Positions 1 to 6,817 of a DNA stretch of 20,951 nt are shown here, piece after piece (the first letter of the stretch is position 1; each line of letters begins with the position of its first letter). Made by a program: the position numbers and the translations under genes. The notes beneath the pieces are model-generated. The model saw only the letters and a list, made by a program, of their open reading frames with translations, had not been told where the DNA came from and searched no databases. This DNA comes from a virus, in the IMG/VR virus record IMGVR_UViG_3300021440_000140, positions 1-20,951 of that record; one strand, 5' to 3'.

Positions 1-429
1 AGCCGCAGCAAAGGCCGTCAGAACGATGGTATTGCCGGTTGTTGCGGTGTAATCCTCGCCCCGCGTCAGAACCGCGCCGTTCAGCGTGACCACCTCATTG
101 CCGGGAATGTAGGATAGGGTATGCCCGCCCGTATCCAAGCCGCTGAACGTGGTTTGCGAAGCTGTGGCGGTGTAGGCAAAGCGCGTGATCTTGTCTTGCG
201 TGATGGCAAGAATATCCGCCGCCGTCGCGGCATAGGCCGCAGCCGCCGAAATTTCCGCAACGGTCGGCCCCGCCGCAAACCCTGTCGTTCCCCAGATCAG
301 CGAGGTATTCGCGCCAATGGCGGTCATGTCCACCTTGCCGTAGCGCCCGTCACTGGCACGCCCGACAATCGCCAGATCGGCGCTGTCCAGAACCGGCAGT
401 TCATCGGCGGCGATGTTGTCAACAGCCAT
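1..429 (-). CDS. Tail fibre/spike-like protein, 3' end beyond window
   Basis: An open frame starts at ATG 429-427, three bases after the preceding fibre stop, and runs 143 codons to the window edge without a stop. A GGGAG Shine-Dalgarno lies just upstream. The visible part begins MAVDNIAADELPVLD, has an Ala-rich stretch near residues 60-75, and then a segment with FAYTATASQTTFSG, LSYIPGNEVVTLNG and GEDYTAT. I recognise that last segment as a beta-rich repeat module common in phage tail fibres and appendages. It follows another fibre gene, so it is probably a second adsorption protein or a distal fibre subunit. The receptor-binding end is not visible. Family assignment comes from memory of the module; the reading frame itself is clear. 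Confidence 0.75.
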   Translation of the reverse strand, partial: MAVDNIAADELPVLDSADLAIVGRASDGRYGKVDMTAIGANTSLIWGTTGFAAGPTVAEISAAAAYAATAADILAITQDKITRFAYTATASQTTFSGLDTGGHTLSYIPGNEVVTLNGAVLTRGEDYTATTGNTIVLTAFAAA

Positions 430-432
430 AGG

Positions 433-1239
433 TCACTCCCACGAAATATTGATTGCGCCAGCGTCGAAGGTTGACCCGCTGACCGAAGTCAGCCGCACCC
501 GGTCCAAGGCAGCGGCCAAGGTGATCGACCCGCCGCCAATCATGACCTTGCCCGTGGACAGGTAGCCGGTATGGGTGCAAAGCCATTTGTTGCTGCCCAT
601 CTGGCGCAGGGTCAGCACGAAGGAAGACGTATCCGCCGCCGCTTGCGTGTCGAAAACGAAACCATCCGTTGCCGCCGTGGCGTGGGTCGTGCCTGCAACC
701 GTAGCACCTTCGGACACATACCCGGCAGTCGTGAAGCCCGAGGTCGTGCCGAGCCTGACAAGCAGGTTGTCGGATGCCGACATGGAAATGCCGTATCCCA
801 TCATATCAATCCGCTTGATCCATGACGGGATCGACGTGAATGAAAACGTTGTTCCCGATGTTGTCGCCTGTTCGGTCTGGTATCCAATCGGATCTGACCA
901 TGCAGACGCGGCAGAGACAGACCGTATGATCTGGCCTTCAACCCCGGCGCTGGACGGGGAAACGATAAAACGCCATGTGCCCCACACCCCGGCAGTCAGC
1001 ACCCGCTGGAAATACATGCTGCTGTTAAGCGGGTGCCACGTCTGGAAACCGTCCGTTGCCGCAGATCGATACATGCCCATGACGCCGCCGTTTGCCGACG
1101 TGTAGCCGGTCGGGAATGTCCCGGTCGTGGCAACCGTTACCTTGTAGCCGATGCCCGCCGGGGTATTCGTGGCGTCCAGATCGGCAATCGTGGTGCCGTC
1201 GCCTGTCGTGCCGATGCCCGCCGCAGCATCCGCAGCCCG
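433..1239 (-). CDS. Distal part of tail fibre, same frame as upstream N-terminal part, beyond an in-frame TGA
   Basis: This stretch continues, in the same frame, the gene that starts at 1611. The codons straight after the TGA at 1242-1240 read RADAAAGIGTTGDGTT, then KVTVATTGTFPTGY, 53 codons before the first in-frame ATG at 1080. The first ATG (MGMYRSAATDG) has no Shine-Dalgarno, and the coding-like sequence upstream of it argues that it is not the natural start. The product from that ATG would be 215 residues. The sequence is rich in Ser, Thr, Gly and aromatic residues (for example TWHPLNSSMYFQ, WGTWRF), as expected for a beta-structured fibre. It should be made only by UGA readthrough or by weak reinitiation, unless the TGA is a mutation or a sequencing error. 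Confidence 0.7.
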   Translation of the reverse strand, partial: RAADAAAGIGTTGDGTTIADLDATNTPAGIGYKVTVATTGTFPTGYTSANGGVMGMYRSAATDGFQTWHPLNSSMYFQRVLTAGVWGTWRFIVSPSSAGVEGQIIRSVSAASAWSDPIGYQTEQATTSGTTFSFTSIPSWIKRIDMMGYGISMSASDNLLVRLGTTSGFTTAGYVSEGATVAGTTHATAATDGFVFDTQAAADTSSFVLTLRQMGSNKWLCTHTGYLSTGKVMIGGGSITLAAALDRVRLTSVSGSTFDAGAINISWE

Positions 1240-1611
1240 TCATGCCGTATCCGTGCCTTCGATGGCCGTTTGCACGTTGGCATAAGGCAGGTTTGTGGTC
1301 GGCGCGAACGTCACCGAATTCGCGCCCGTGCCGACACCGGAAGTCATGCGCACCGGGTCAAGCGTGTAAAGCGTGGCCCCCGCCGAAGTCGTGACCACCA
1401 GCTTTGCCGCTTCGGTCACAAACCGCTGCGGCAAGATGCCGCTGCTGTCGGCAATCGCCGGGTTCGCGGCCAGGATTGTTCCGTCTTGGTCCGTGTAAAC
1501 GTCCAGCAATGTCGTTGTGCCGCTGGCGTAGAAATAGGCTTTCGCGCCCGGCACCGGCAGGCCGTTGGCGTCGAAAACCCGGCCTTGGTTTGTGTCAACT
1601 TGATCAGCCAT
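1240..1611 (-). CDS. N-terminal (virion-binding) part of tail fibre, ending at an in-frame TGA
   Basis: The product is 123 residues from ATG 1611, preceded by a GGGG Shine-Dalgarno six bases upstream and 9 bases after the preceding stop. The sequence GRVFDANGLPVPGAKAYFY, then GTTTLLDVYTDQDGT and ANPAIADSSG, is the conserved N-terminal module found on many tail fibres and tailspikes. It attaches the appendage to the virion. A 123-residue protein would be only this anchor with no receptor-binding part. The gene stops at TGA, but the same frame continues as fibre sequence down to 433, so the intact gene would be 392 residues. The TGA is followed by CGG, giving the leaky UGA-C context. Either the short form is made together with a readthrough form, or the gene carries a nonsense mutation. 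Confidence 0.85.
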   Translation of the reverse strand: MADQVDTNQGRVFDANGLPVPGAKAYFYASGTTTLLDVYTDQDGTILAANPAIADSSGILPQRFVTEAAKLVVTTSAGATLYTLDPVRMTSGVGTGANSVTFAPTTNLPYANVQTAIEGTDTA

Positions 1612-1620
1612 TTTTGCCCC

Positions 1621-3579
1621 TTATTTGGCAGCGCGGTTCGGGTTATTGGCTTCATTGGCCGCAACGCCCATCGCCGGGGTTGCTTCCCGTATCGCCGTCG
1701 CAAGTCTGGAAATGGCCGAAGCCTGTGCGGCACCTTCCGCCCGAGCCACCGCGCGCAACGCGCTGCGCACGCCCGTTGCCTCGTAAACGCGGGCAAGACC
1801 GCCAATCGTGCCAAGACCGCCAAATGTCCCAACGACAGAGCCGGTCATTGACCCGACAAGGCCGGAAATCACAGCGGGGAAATTCATCATCCCCGTAGAT
1901 GTGGCAACGCCCGCCGCCGACGCGTGCTGCGTAAGTTTCAGCGCCTTCATCAGCCCTTGCACGGCTTCCAGATCGCTGCCACTGAACATCACGCCTACTT
2001 GCGTTCCTAGACGCGCGATTTCGGCGCGGAATTTCTCGGGACTGACCGTGTTGAATTCCCCGGCCTTGCTGAATGCCTCTTGAATAACCGCCGTTCGCGC
2101 CGCCGCCTTACCTTCCGGGGTCAGGTTCCGATACAGCAGGGCAATGTCGGACGGTTTCTTGCTGAAAAGCATAGTCCGCACGGCCTCCGGGGTTTCAGCG
2201 CCCTTTTTCAGAACTGCGCCGAGCGCCGTCAGTTTTTCTTCCTTGATCGAACCCGCAATGGCGGTATTGGCAGCTTTCCAGATGCGATAGGCGGCACCGC
2301 CCGCGCTTCCCTTGATGAATGCGCCCATGTCCTCATTCAGCGGCCCATAGACGGCGGAAAGTGCCTTTTCACCAACCGTCCGAAGATCACCCATATCAAC
2401 GAAGGCGTCCCCGATCACCTTGCGGTTTTCTTCAATCACGGGCAGGGTTTTTCCCGTCACCGCAGCCTTGAATTCTTCCAGCTTGTTGATGACGGGTTGC
2501 AGGGAAGACATGCCCTGTTCGGCCAGTTTTGCAATCTGGGCATCAATCGCGGCAATAGCCCGAGGTGCCTCGACAACCCCTTTGATTCCATTGATGACGG
2601 ACGTTTTCCGGCCAACCCATTTCGCCAGATCGGCCCCGCGCTTGGCGATCAGCGAAGCCGTTACATCGGGGATAGCCGATGCCGGAATGTCAGCGCCGAA
2701 TTGCCGGATCACGTCTTGAACAGCGGCAACGCGGGCAGCGTTCTGTTTTGCGCGAACCGGCCCGGTTCCGGCAATCGGGATAGCCTCCCCGGTTTTCTGA
2801 ATGACCTTGCCAGCGAAGGTCTGCGGCGGTTTCACGTCCGTCCGCATGACAGGGATACCGACCTTGTCGGCGGCTGCGATGTCACCGGCCAGGCGCGATG
2901 TTGCCTCAGGAACAGGCTTAGGCATCCGCCCCGCCATCATCGCAACAGACGAGCCACCAGCGAGTTCGGGAACGGCGAATTGCGGCATGGCCGAGAGGTC
3001 TTCGCCAAGGTTCTGACGGCCTGTCCGCGTCATGCCAGGCACAGCATCGACGCCGTAGCCAATCATCCCGTTGATCGCAGCACCACCGGCAGAAAGCGCC
3101 ATGCCGCCAAGATCGCCAACCGCGCCAAGCGTGTTCAACACTTGCGGGTTCCAATCCCGCGTCATTGGGTCATTGGCGAGGAAAGACCGTGACGGGCTAG
3201 GCCCGCCGACAAGCCCGCCCCCGAATGCCTTTGCGGCATCCCAAGGCTGTTGCGCCAGATATGCCGCCGTATCCCCGAAATGCTGCGGCGCGGGCGGCGT
3301 CATTTGCGACGGCAAATCAGCGGCGGGCGGCACCATAACATCGGGCTGGCTACCCAAATACGACATGCGCGCACCGCGATAATCCGGCATGGTTTGCGCG
3401 TATGCCGAAAGCTTGTCTGCCGCTTCCTTGTCGCCCGCTGCCATGGCCTTGCTGGCGGCACTCATCACGGATTGCGCGCTTGGGGTCTGGGCATAGGCGC
3501 GCAGCTTGGCCGCGCCCGCAGCATCACCAGCCTTTTCGGCCCTGTCCGCTGCGGCCAAAATCTCAGCCGTTGTTGCCAT
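1621..3579 (-). CDS. DNA ejection / internal virion protein, P22 gp16-like by position
   Basis: This 652-residue protein occupies the place of P22 gp16 (about 609 residues), the last ejection protein before the adsorption genes. Residues 5-32 and 36-63 form two similar 31-residue units, each with an A..A.....AGD..AA.KL..YAQT pattern. The middle is rich in Ala, Gly and Lys with long helical stretches, and residues about 560-610 hold a Gly-rich hydrophobic region (GLVGSMTGSVVGTFGG) that could insert into a membrane. Such proteins leave the capsid with the DNA and help build a conduit across the cell envelope. Start ATG 3579 has an AAGGTGG Shine-Dalgarno. I see no catalytic motif. The assignment rests on synteny and composition. 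Confidence 0.75.
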   Translation of the reverse strand: MATTAEILAAADRAEKAGDAAGAAKLRAYAQTPSAQSVMSAASKAMAAGDKEAADKLSAYAQTMPDYRGARMSYLGSQPDVMVPPAADLPSQMTPPAPQHFGDTAAYLAQQPWDAAKAFGGGLVGGPSPSRSFLANDPMTRDWNPQVLNTLGAVGDLGGMALSAGGAAINGMIGYGVDAVPGMTRTGRQNLGEDLSAMPQFAVPELAGGSSVAMMAGRMPKPVPEATSRLAGDIAAADKVGIPVMRTDVKPPQTFAGKVIQKTGEAIPIAGTGPVRAKQNAARVAAVQDVIRQFGADIPASAIPDVTASLIAKRGADLAKWVGRKTSVINGIKGVVEAPRAIAAIDAQIAKLAEQGMSSLQPVINKLEEFKAAVTGKTLPVIEENRKVIGDAFVDMGDLRTVGEKALSAVYGPLNEDMGAFIKGSAGGAAYRIWKAANTAIAGSIKEEKLTALGAVLKKGAETPEAVRTMLFSKKPSDIALLYRNLTPEGKAAARTAVIQEAFSKAGEFNTVSPEKFRAEIARLGTQVGVMFSGSDLEAVQGLMKALKLTQHASAAGVATSTGMMNFPAVISGLVGSMTGSVVGTFGGLGTIGGLARVYEATGVRSALRAVARAEGAAQASAISRLATAIREATPAMGVAANEANNPNRAAK

Positions 3580-3609
3580 TTGCCACCTTATGCATTACCA
3601 TGCGCACCC

Positions 3610-3846
3610 ATGCGGATTTGGTTCCCATGGGTCTTTAGCGCGGGGTATTTCGTGCTTTCGTCTTTCGCCCTGCCCAACATGGGGATGGCGATTGGCCTGA
3701 CGATGCCGTTTCTCTATTGGTCGTTCCGCTACACCCTTAAGGTGTGGGTCCATACTTCCGAAGAAGCGCGTCAACATCAGCCGGAAGGTCCGGCGAACCA
3801 GCCGAAGAAGCCGCAGCGGAAGGTTGTGCGGTTGTCGATGAAGTAG
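3610..3846 (+). CDS. Possible antisense small membrane protein (doubtful)
   Basis: On the plus strand, ATG 3610 opens a 78-codon frame in the only gap between the ejection genes. Residues 2-20 (IWFPWVFSAGYFVLSSFAL) and about 25-44 (MGMAIGLTMPFLYWSFRYTL) look like two membrane helices, followed by a polar, Lys-rich tail. Third positions are G/C-rich over the first 46 codons. Against it, no Shine-Dalgarno or promoter is apparent, the last 110 nt lie antisense to the end of the gp20-like gene, and everything else reads minus. The same third-position signal also fits a minus-strand frame ending just before 3579 (MLGRAKDESTKYPALK, 30 residues from ATG 3680). Both readings are plausible and neither is proven. 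Confidence 0.25.
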   Translation: MRIWFPWVFSAGYFVLSSFALPNMGMAIGLTMPFLYWSFRYTLKVWVHTSEEARQHQPEGPANQPKKPQRKVVRLSMK

Positions 3847-5095
3847 CCTGCACCTTGAGGGCTTCCAGATCGCGCTTTTTCTGTTCAATGAACGATTTCA
3901 GCACGGCTTGCTTGGCGGAAGGTTGCAGGTCTGGGTTGCCGAGCGTATCCATCAGGCGACGGCCTTCTGCCTCGGTGAATTGAGCGCCGAAGGTATCCCG
4001 CAGAAGCGGCAGGATTTGGTTGCTGATGATGGCGATGTATTCCTGCCGGGCGATTGCTTCGGGGCGCGGTTCCATGCCCAACTGCAACCTAGTTTCGTCG
4101 GCAATCTGTCCGGCTTTCGTGTAAGTCGCCGTTTCCGCAAGCTTGTCTAATTGATCAACGACAGTCAGCAGCCCCGGCATTTTGGCTTCAAGGCTTGCCG
4201 CTGCCGCGCCCGCGTCGCCTTGGGATTTCCCGAGCGCCGTTTGTTCTGCGGCCCCCGCTACATCCTTCGGGATGATCGTGGTTTCTTGCGGCGTCCCCTG
4301 CGTCGGCATTGCCGTGTAACCCGTCCCGATATCAAGGAATTGGTTTTTCGGCGTCCACCCGTAAGGTAGTTGGACCTCGACGGGCGGACTTCCATCCTTG
4401 GACACTTGGAACAGGTGATATTGCCCCGTTTTGGGGTCTTGCGTGACAACAGGGGTCAGGCCGTATTCCTTGTTCGCCCCCGATGCAGGCGGCGTATACC
4501 CAGGAATAGGCGCAACCCCGAGGCTTGGGTCATTCGCATTCTTCCACATCATGCCATCAGGCGCGCCCGCCGTGGCCGTCTTGCCGTCGATAACGGTTTT
4601 CAGACCGTCCTGAATGCCGAGGTAATAGCTTATCACCGCATCGCGTTGCGCGAATTTCCCGGCCAGTTCCGGCGCACCGTATTGCGTCACCAGCGCATCC
4701 CATTCTTGCGGCGATTGGGCCGTTGTCGCAGCCTGCACCCCGCGCGACACTTCGTCAAAGTGCTGTTGCACCTCGTTGGCGTTCATCGTCGCGGCATGTT
4801 CCGCCGTCGCCTCTGCCGCACGGGTGCGCAGCATGGAAAGCTGTTCCTGATCGCCCGCCATCTGCTGTTGCGTCTGCTGGATACCCAAGGCCGCCGCCGG
4901 GTCCATGCCAGCCAGCGCATTCAACGCCCCCGCATCGCCCGCCATGATGCCCGGTCCCTGCGTCCGGTAAAGGTTGGTCAGCGCGTTCTGCTGTTGCAAG
5001 CCAATCGCGTTCTGCGCCGCAATCGTGCCGCCGTTCATGGCCGCAAGCGCGTTTACCGGCTGGCCCGCGAGGATGATGCCAGGATCAAGAGCCAT
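3737..5095 (-). CDS. DNA ejection protein, P22 gp20-like by position
   Basis: The product is 452 residues, close to P22 gp20 (about 471), and the gene lies between the gp7-like/lysozyme genes and the gp16-like gene. The N-terminal 130 residues are Ala/Gln-rich and predicted helical (QQQNALTNLYRTQG, GIQQTQQQMAG). The C-terminal third carries a helical block, roughly residues 330-415 (IADETRLQLGMEPRPEAIA, DTFGAQFTEAEGRRLMDTL), that I associate with phage DNA-transfer proteins. The end, DVDALLRKYG, is also typical. The start ATG at 5095 overlaps the lysozyme stop as TGATG, so the two are translationally coupled. The likely role is an internal capsid protein ejected with the genome. There is no enzymatic motif. 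Confidence 0.78.
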   Translation of the reverse strand: MALDPGIILAGQPVNALAAMNGGTIAAQNAIGLQQQNALTNLYRTQGPGIMAGDAGALNALAGMDPAAALGIQQTQQQMAGDQEQLSMLRTRAAEATAEHAATMNANEVQQHFDEVSRGVQAATTAQSPQEWDALVTQYGAPELAGKFAQRDAVISYYLGIQDGLKTVIDGKTATAGAPDGMMWKNANDPSLGVAPIPGYTPPASGANKEYGLTPVVTQDPKTGQYHLFQVSKDGSPPVEVQLPYGWTPKNQFLDIGTGYTAMPTQGTPQETTIIPKDVAGAAEQTALGKSQGDAGAAAASLEAKMPGLLTVVDQLDKLAETATYTKAGQIADETRLQLGMEPRPEAIARQEYIAIISNQILPLLRDTFGAQFTEAEGRRLMDTLGNPDLQPSAKQAVLKSFIEQKKRDLEALKVQATSSTTAQPSAAASSAGSPDLPADVDALLRKYGPTP

Positions 5096-5586
5096 CAGAC
5101 TTTCCTCATGAAATCAGCCGGATTGAGATAGTTCAACTGAATGCGCGGCAGCATCGCCAGCGCGTTCTGTTGCGGTTGGGGAACGGCAAGGCTGTTTACG
5201 TTCGCCCCGGCATAATCAGCCGCCCGGCGTGCGCGGTTGGCTTCGGCAGGCCGCTCGAAGTAGTTCAGCACCGCCAATGCCGCGTCATTCGCATTGCCGG
5301 TTGCCTTGATCTTGGACCAAGCACCGCTTTCCGGCCCCTGCAATTCGGTCATCAGGTAGTCAAGCTGCGTATTCAGATCGCCCGCGTCCCGCCCGTTGGA
5401 ATGGGCGTAAGACTGCAATGCGTGCATTCGCGGGCCGTTCCACTGAAACACCCCGAAGGCGTTGCCGTTGTCGCCGCTGGCCTGCGGGTTGAAGCCGCTT
5501 TCATCCCGCGCGTTCATCACGAAAGCTTGCGCGATGTAGGGCGGCATTCCCCGCGCAATCAGGCCGTTGATGATGTCCTGTTCCAT
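5095..5586 (-). CDS. Virion-associated lysozyme (phage tail-tip lysozyme family)
   Basis: This is a 163-residue protein whose first ~90 residues match the Phage_lysozyme2 pattern: MNARDESGFNPQASGDNG, then FGVFQWNGPR, with E29 as the expected catalytic acid. A later segment (LDYLMTELQGPESGAWSKI) fits the remainder of the fold. The C-terminal tail (AVPQPQQNALAML) is Pro/Gln-rich. The enzyme would cut peptidoglycan locally so that the ejection channel can cross the wall. It lies between the gp7-like and gp20-like genes, three bases after one and overlapping the other. P22 itself has no separate gene here, so this is an inserted muralytic component. With no holin or signal sequence beside it, a virion role is more likely than host lysis. 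Confidence 0.85.
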   Translation of the reverse strand: MEQDIINGLIARGMPPYIAQAFVMNARDESGFNPQASGDNGNAFGVFQWNGPRMHALQSYAHSNGRDAGDLNTQLDYLMTELQGPESGAWSKIKATGNANDAALAVLNYFERPAEANRARRAADYAGANVNSLAVPQPQQNALAMLPRIQLNYLNPADFMRKV

Positions 5587-5589
5587 CGG

Positions 5590-6249
5590 TCAACTCCAGC
5601 TAGAACCGCCGAACAGCGACCCGGGCGCGCCGATGTTGATGCCGAATGATTGGTTGTTCGGTTGCATGGCCCGCTGATACTGCCAAATCCCGAGCATGTT
5701 GTTGATGCCGCCCGTGATGGCGTTGCCCATGCCGATGTTGCCCGCCGCGCTTGCGTTGCCCATCGCGGCAAGGCTGTTGCCGATGCTGTTGGCGCTGTTC
5801 TGCGCTGCGTTGGAATTCATGTTCGCGGCGGAAAGACCCATGCCCGCCAAGCCCGAAAGCCCCGCCAGATAGTTGCCGCGCCGGGTCGATGCATAGTCCT
5901 GCGACCATTGGTTAAGATCACGCATGGCCGCGCCGGAATAAAGCCCGCCCCGCGCCGCCGCCGATGCCTGCACCGCCTTTTGTCCCTGATCCATGCCGAA
6001 CCGGTAATCCTGCGTCTGCCGGAAACCGTCATAACCCTGCGGACGCCCCCGCAGCCCGTATTCATAGGCCAGCGCGTTCTGGGCATTGCGCCCGCTGTTG
6101 TAGAAGGGCCGGTTAAGCCCCATGATCATGTCGCGGGTTTCGCGCTGGTAGTTGATGTCGGCTTGTGCCGCTGCCCGCTGCGATTTGGCGGCACGATTGG
6201 CCGAAATGCCTTGGGCAACAGCCCCGACGATTGCTGCACCTATAGCCAT
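5590..6249 (-). CDS. DNA ejection protein, P22 gp7-like
   Basis: The product is 219 residues, near P22 gp7 (about 229). It starts with a hydrophobic helix (MAIGAAIVGAVAQGI), followed by a charged coiled-coil segment (residues about 17-50, NRAAKSQRAAAQADINYQRE) and a Gly/Ala/Asn/Ser-rich C-terminal half. This architecture is typical of small ejection proteins that open the series gp7, gp20, gp16. I chose ATG 6249 over the in-frame ATG 6261. A perfect GGAGG at 6259-6255 sits five bases before 6249, and the stop of the GNAT gene overlaps it as TAATG. The longer start would put the Shine-Dalgarno inside the gene. Confidence 0.8.
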   Translation of the reverse strand: MAIGAAIVGAVAQGISANRAAKSQRAAAQADINYQRETRDMIMGLNRPFYNSGRNAQNALAYEYGLRGRPQGYDGFRQTQDYRFGMDQGQKAVQASAAARGGLYSGAAMRDLNQWSQDYASTRRGNYLAGLSGLAGMGLSAANMNSNAAQNSANSIGNSLAAMGNASAAGNIGMGNAITGGINNMLGIWQYQRAMQPNNQSFGINIGAPGSLFGGSSWS

Positions 6250-6620
6250 TACAGCCTCCATCCATACATCAGGACGCCGGGAAACCCGCCGTCACGTTGC
6301 CAGCCAAGCCGGGTCAGCAGCGAAACAACCGCACGGTTGCTTTCCGCCACCCAGGCAATCAGCCGGTCAGGTTCATGTTCGCGCCAGATTTCCCGCAACA
6401 GGCGGTTGATCGGCTTTTCCGTTCGGCCCCATGCCGAAGGAACAACGCCCAAATGCACCATCAGCACGCCCGGCCAGAGCGCGTTGTGGGCAATCAGGCA
6501 AACCCCGCTATCAGCGTAATATTCGGCCCAGTCCGGCAGATCGGCATCGCCAAGCATGGAAGCCTTGCGCTGCGAAGGATGATCAAAATACCGCCGCGCC
6601 TCGTCACGCCCTATGCGCAA
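6249..6620 (-). CDS. GNAT-fold head protein in the P22 gp14 position
   Basis: This 123-residue protein has a GNAT-like layout: VLMVHLGVVPSAWGR (central beta strand and following helix), then LIAWVAESNRAVVSLLTRLGWQRDG, the usual NR..SLL..LGF motif. It lies between a gp26-position gene and the gp7-like gene, exactly where P22 has gp14, which to my recollection belongs to the same fold (DUF2824). The acetyl-CoA loop usually reads Q/RxxGxG; here the region is AWGRTEKPINRLL, so catalysis is doubtful and a structural role in head assembly is more likely. The start is TTG 6620; no ATG lies before residue 22. An ATA at 6614 is an outside alternative. The upstream gene overlaps by 10 nt. Confidence 0.72.
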   Translation of the reverse strand: MRIGRDEARRYFDHPSQRKASMLGDADLPDWAEYYADSGVCLIAHNALWPGVLMVHLGVVPSAWGRTEKPINRLLREIWREHEPDRLIAWVAESNRAVVSLLTRLGWQRDGGFPGVLMYGWRL

Positions 6621-6817
6621 GCCGCTATCACCGCCGCAATCGCCGTGCGGGCTTGCGTGTCAATCGTGGCACCCCCGGAAGGCGCTACAATCGCCGCAAT
6701 CGCCGCAAGCTTGGCGTTCGCCGCGTCCAGTTCATCCCGCAGTTCTTGCAGCATTTCATAGCCCGCACGGGTCAGCCGCCCGCCGCCGTCCGAAAACTGT
6801 ATGTCCTGCCGGATCAT
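6611..6817 (-). CDS. Short coiled-coil virion protein in the gp26 position
   Basis: This 68-residue gene starts at ATG 6817, overlapping the gp10-like stop as ATGA. The N-terminus reads DGGGRLTRAGYEML, followed by a heptad-like helix at residues 22-42 (LQELRDELDAANAKLAAIA) and an Ala-rich hydrophobic end. In P22 the gene after gp10 is gp26, the trimeric tail needle of about 233 residues. This one is far too short to be a needle, although a small trimeric plug is conceivable. The coupled overlap and reading frame make the gene itself convincing. Its function is unknown. Confidence 0.7.
   Translation of the reverse strand: MIRQDIQFSDGGGRLTRAGYEMLQELRDELDAANAKLAAIAAIVAPSGGATIDTQARTAIAAVIAACA

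Noticed and set aside
1025-1243. 72-codon minus-strand frame starting ATG at 1243, overlapping the fibre TGA as ATGA
   Set aside because: The His/Arg/Cys-rich product is an out-of-frame reading of the fibre; the fibre frame itself continues past the TGA with far better protein sequence.
2080-3192. 370-codon plus-strand open frame opposite the gp16-like gene
   Set aside because: Same antisense effect of high GC; composition is Arg/His-rich and without motifs.
3737-3760. ACACC/GGTGT inverted repeat at the end of the gp20-like gene as a terminator
   Set aside because: Only five pairs, with no T tract on either strand.
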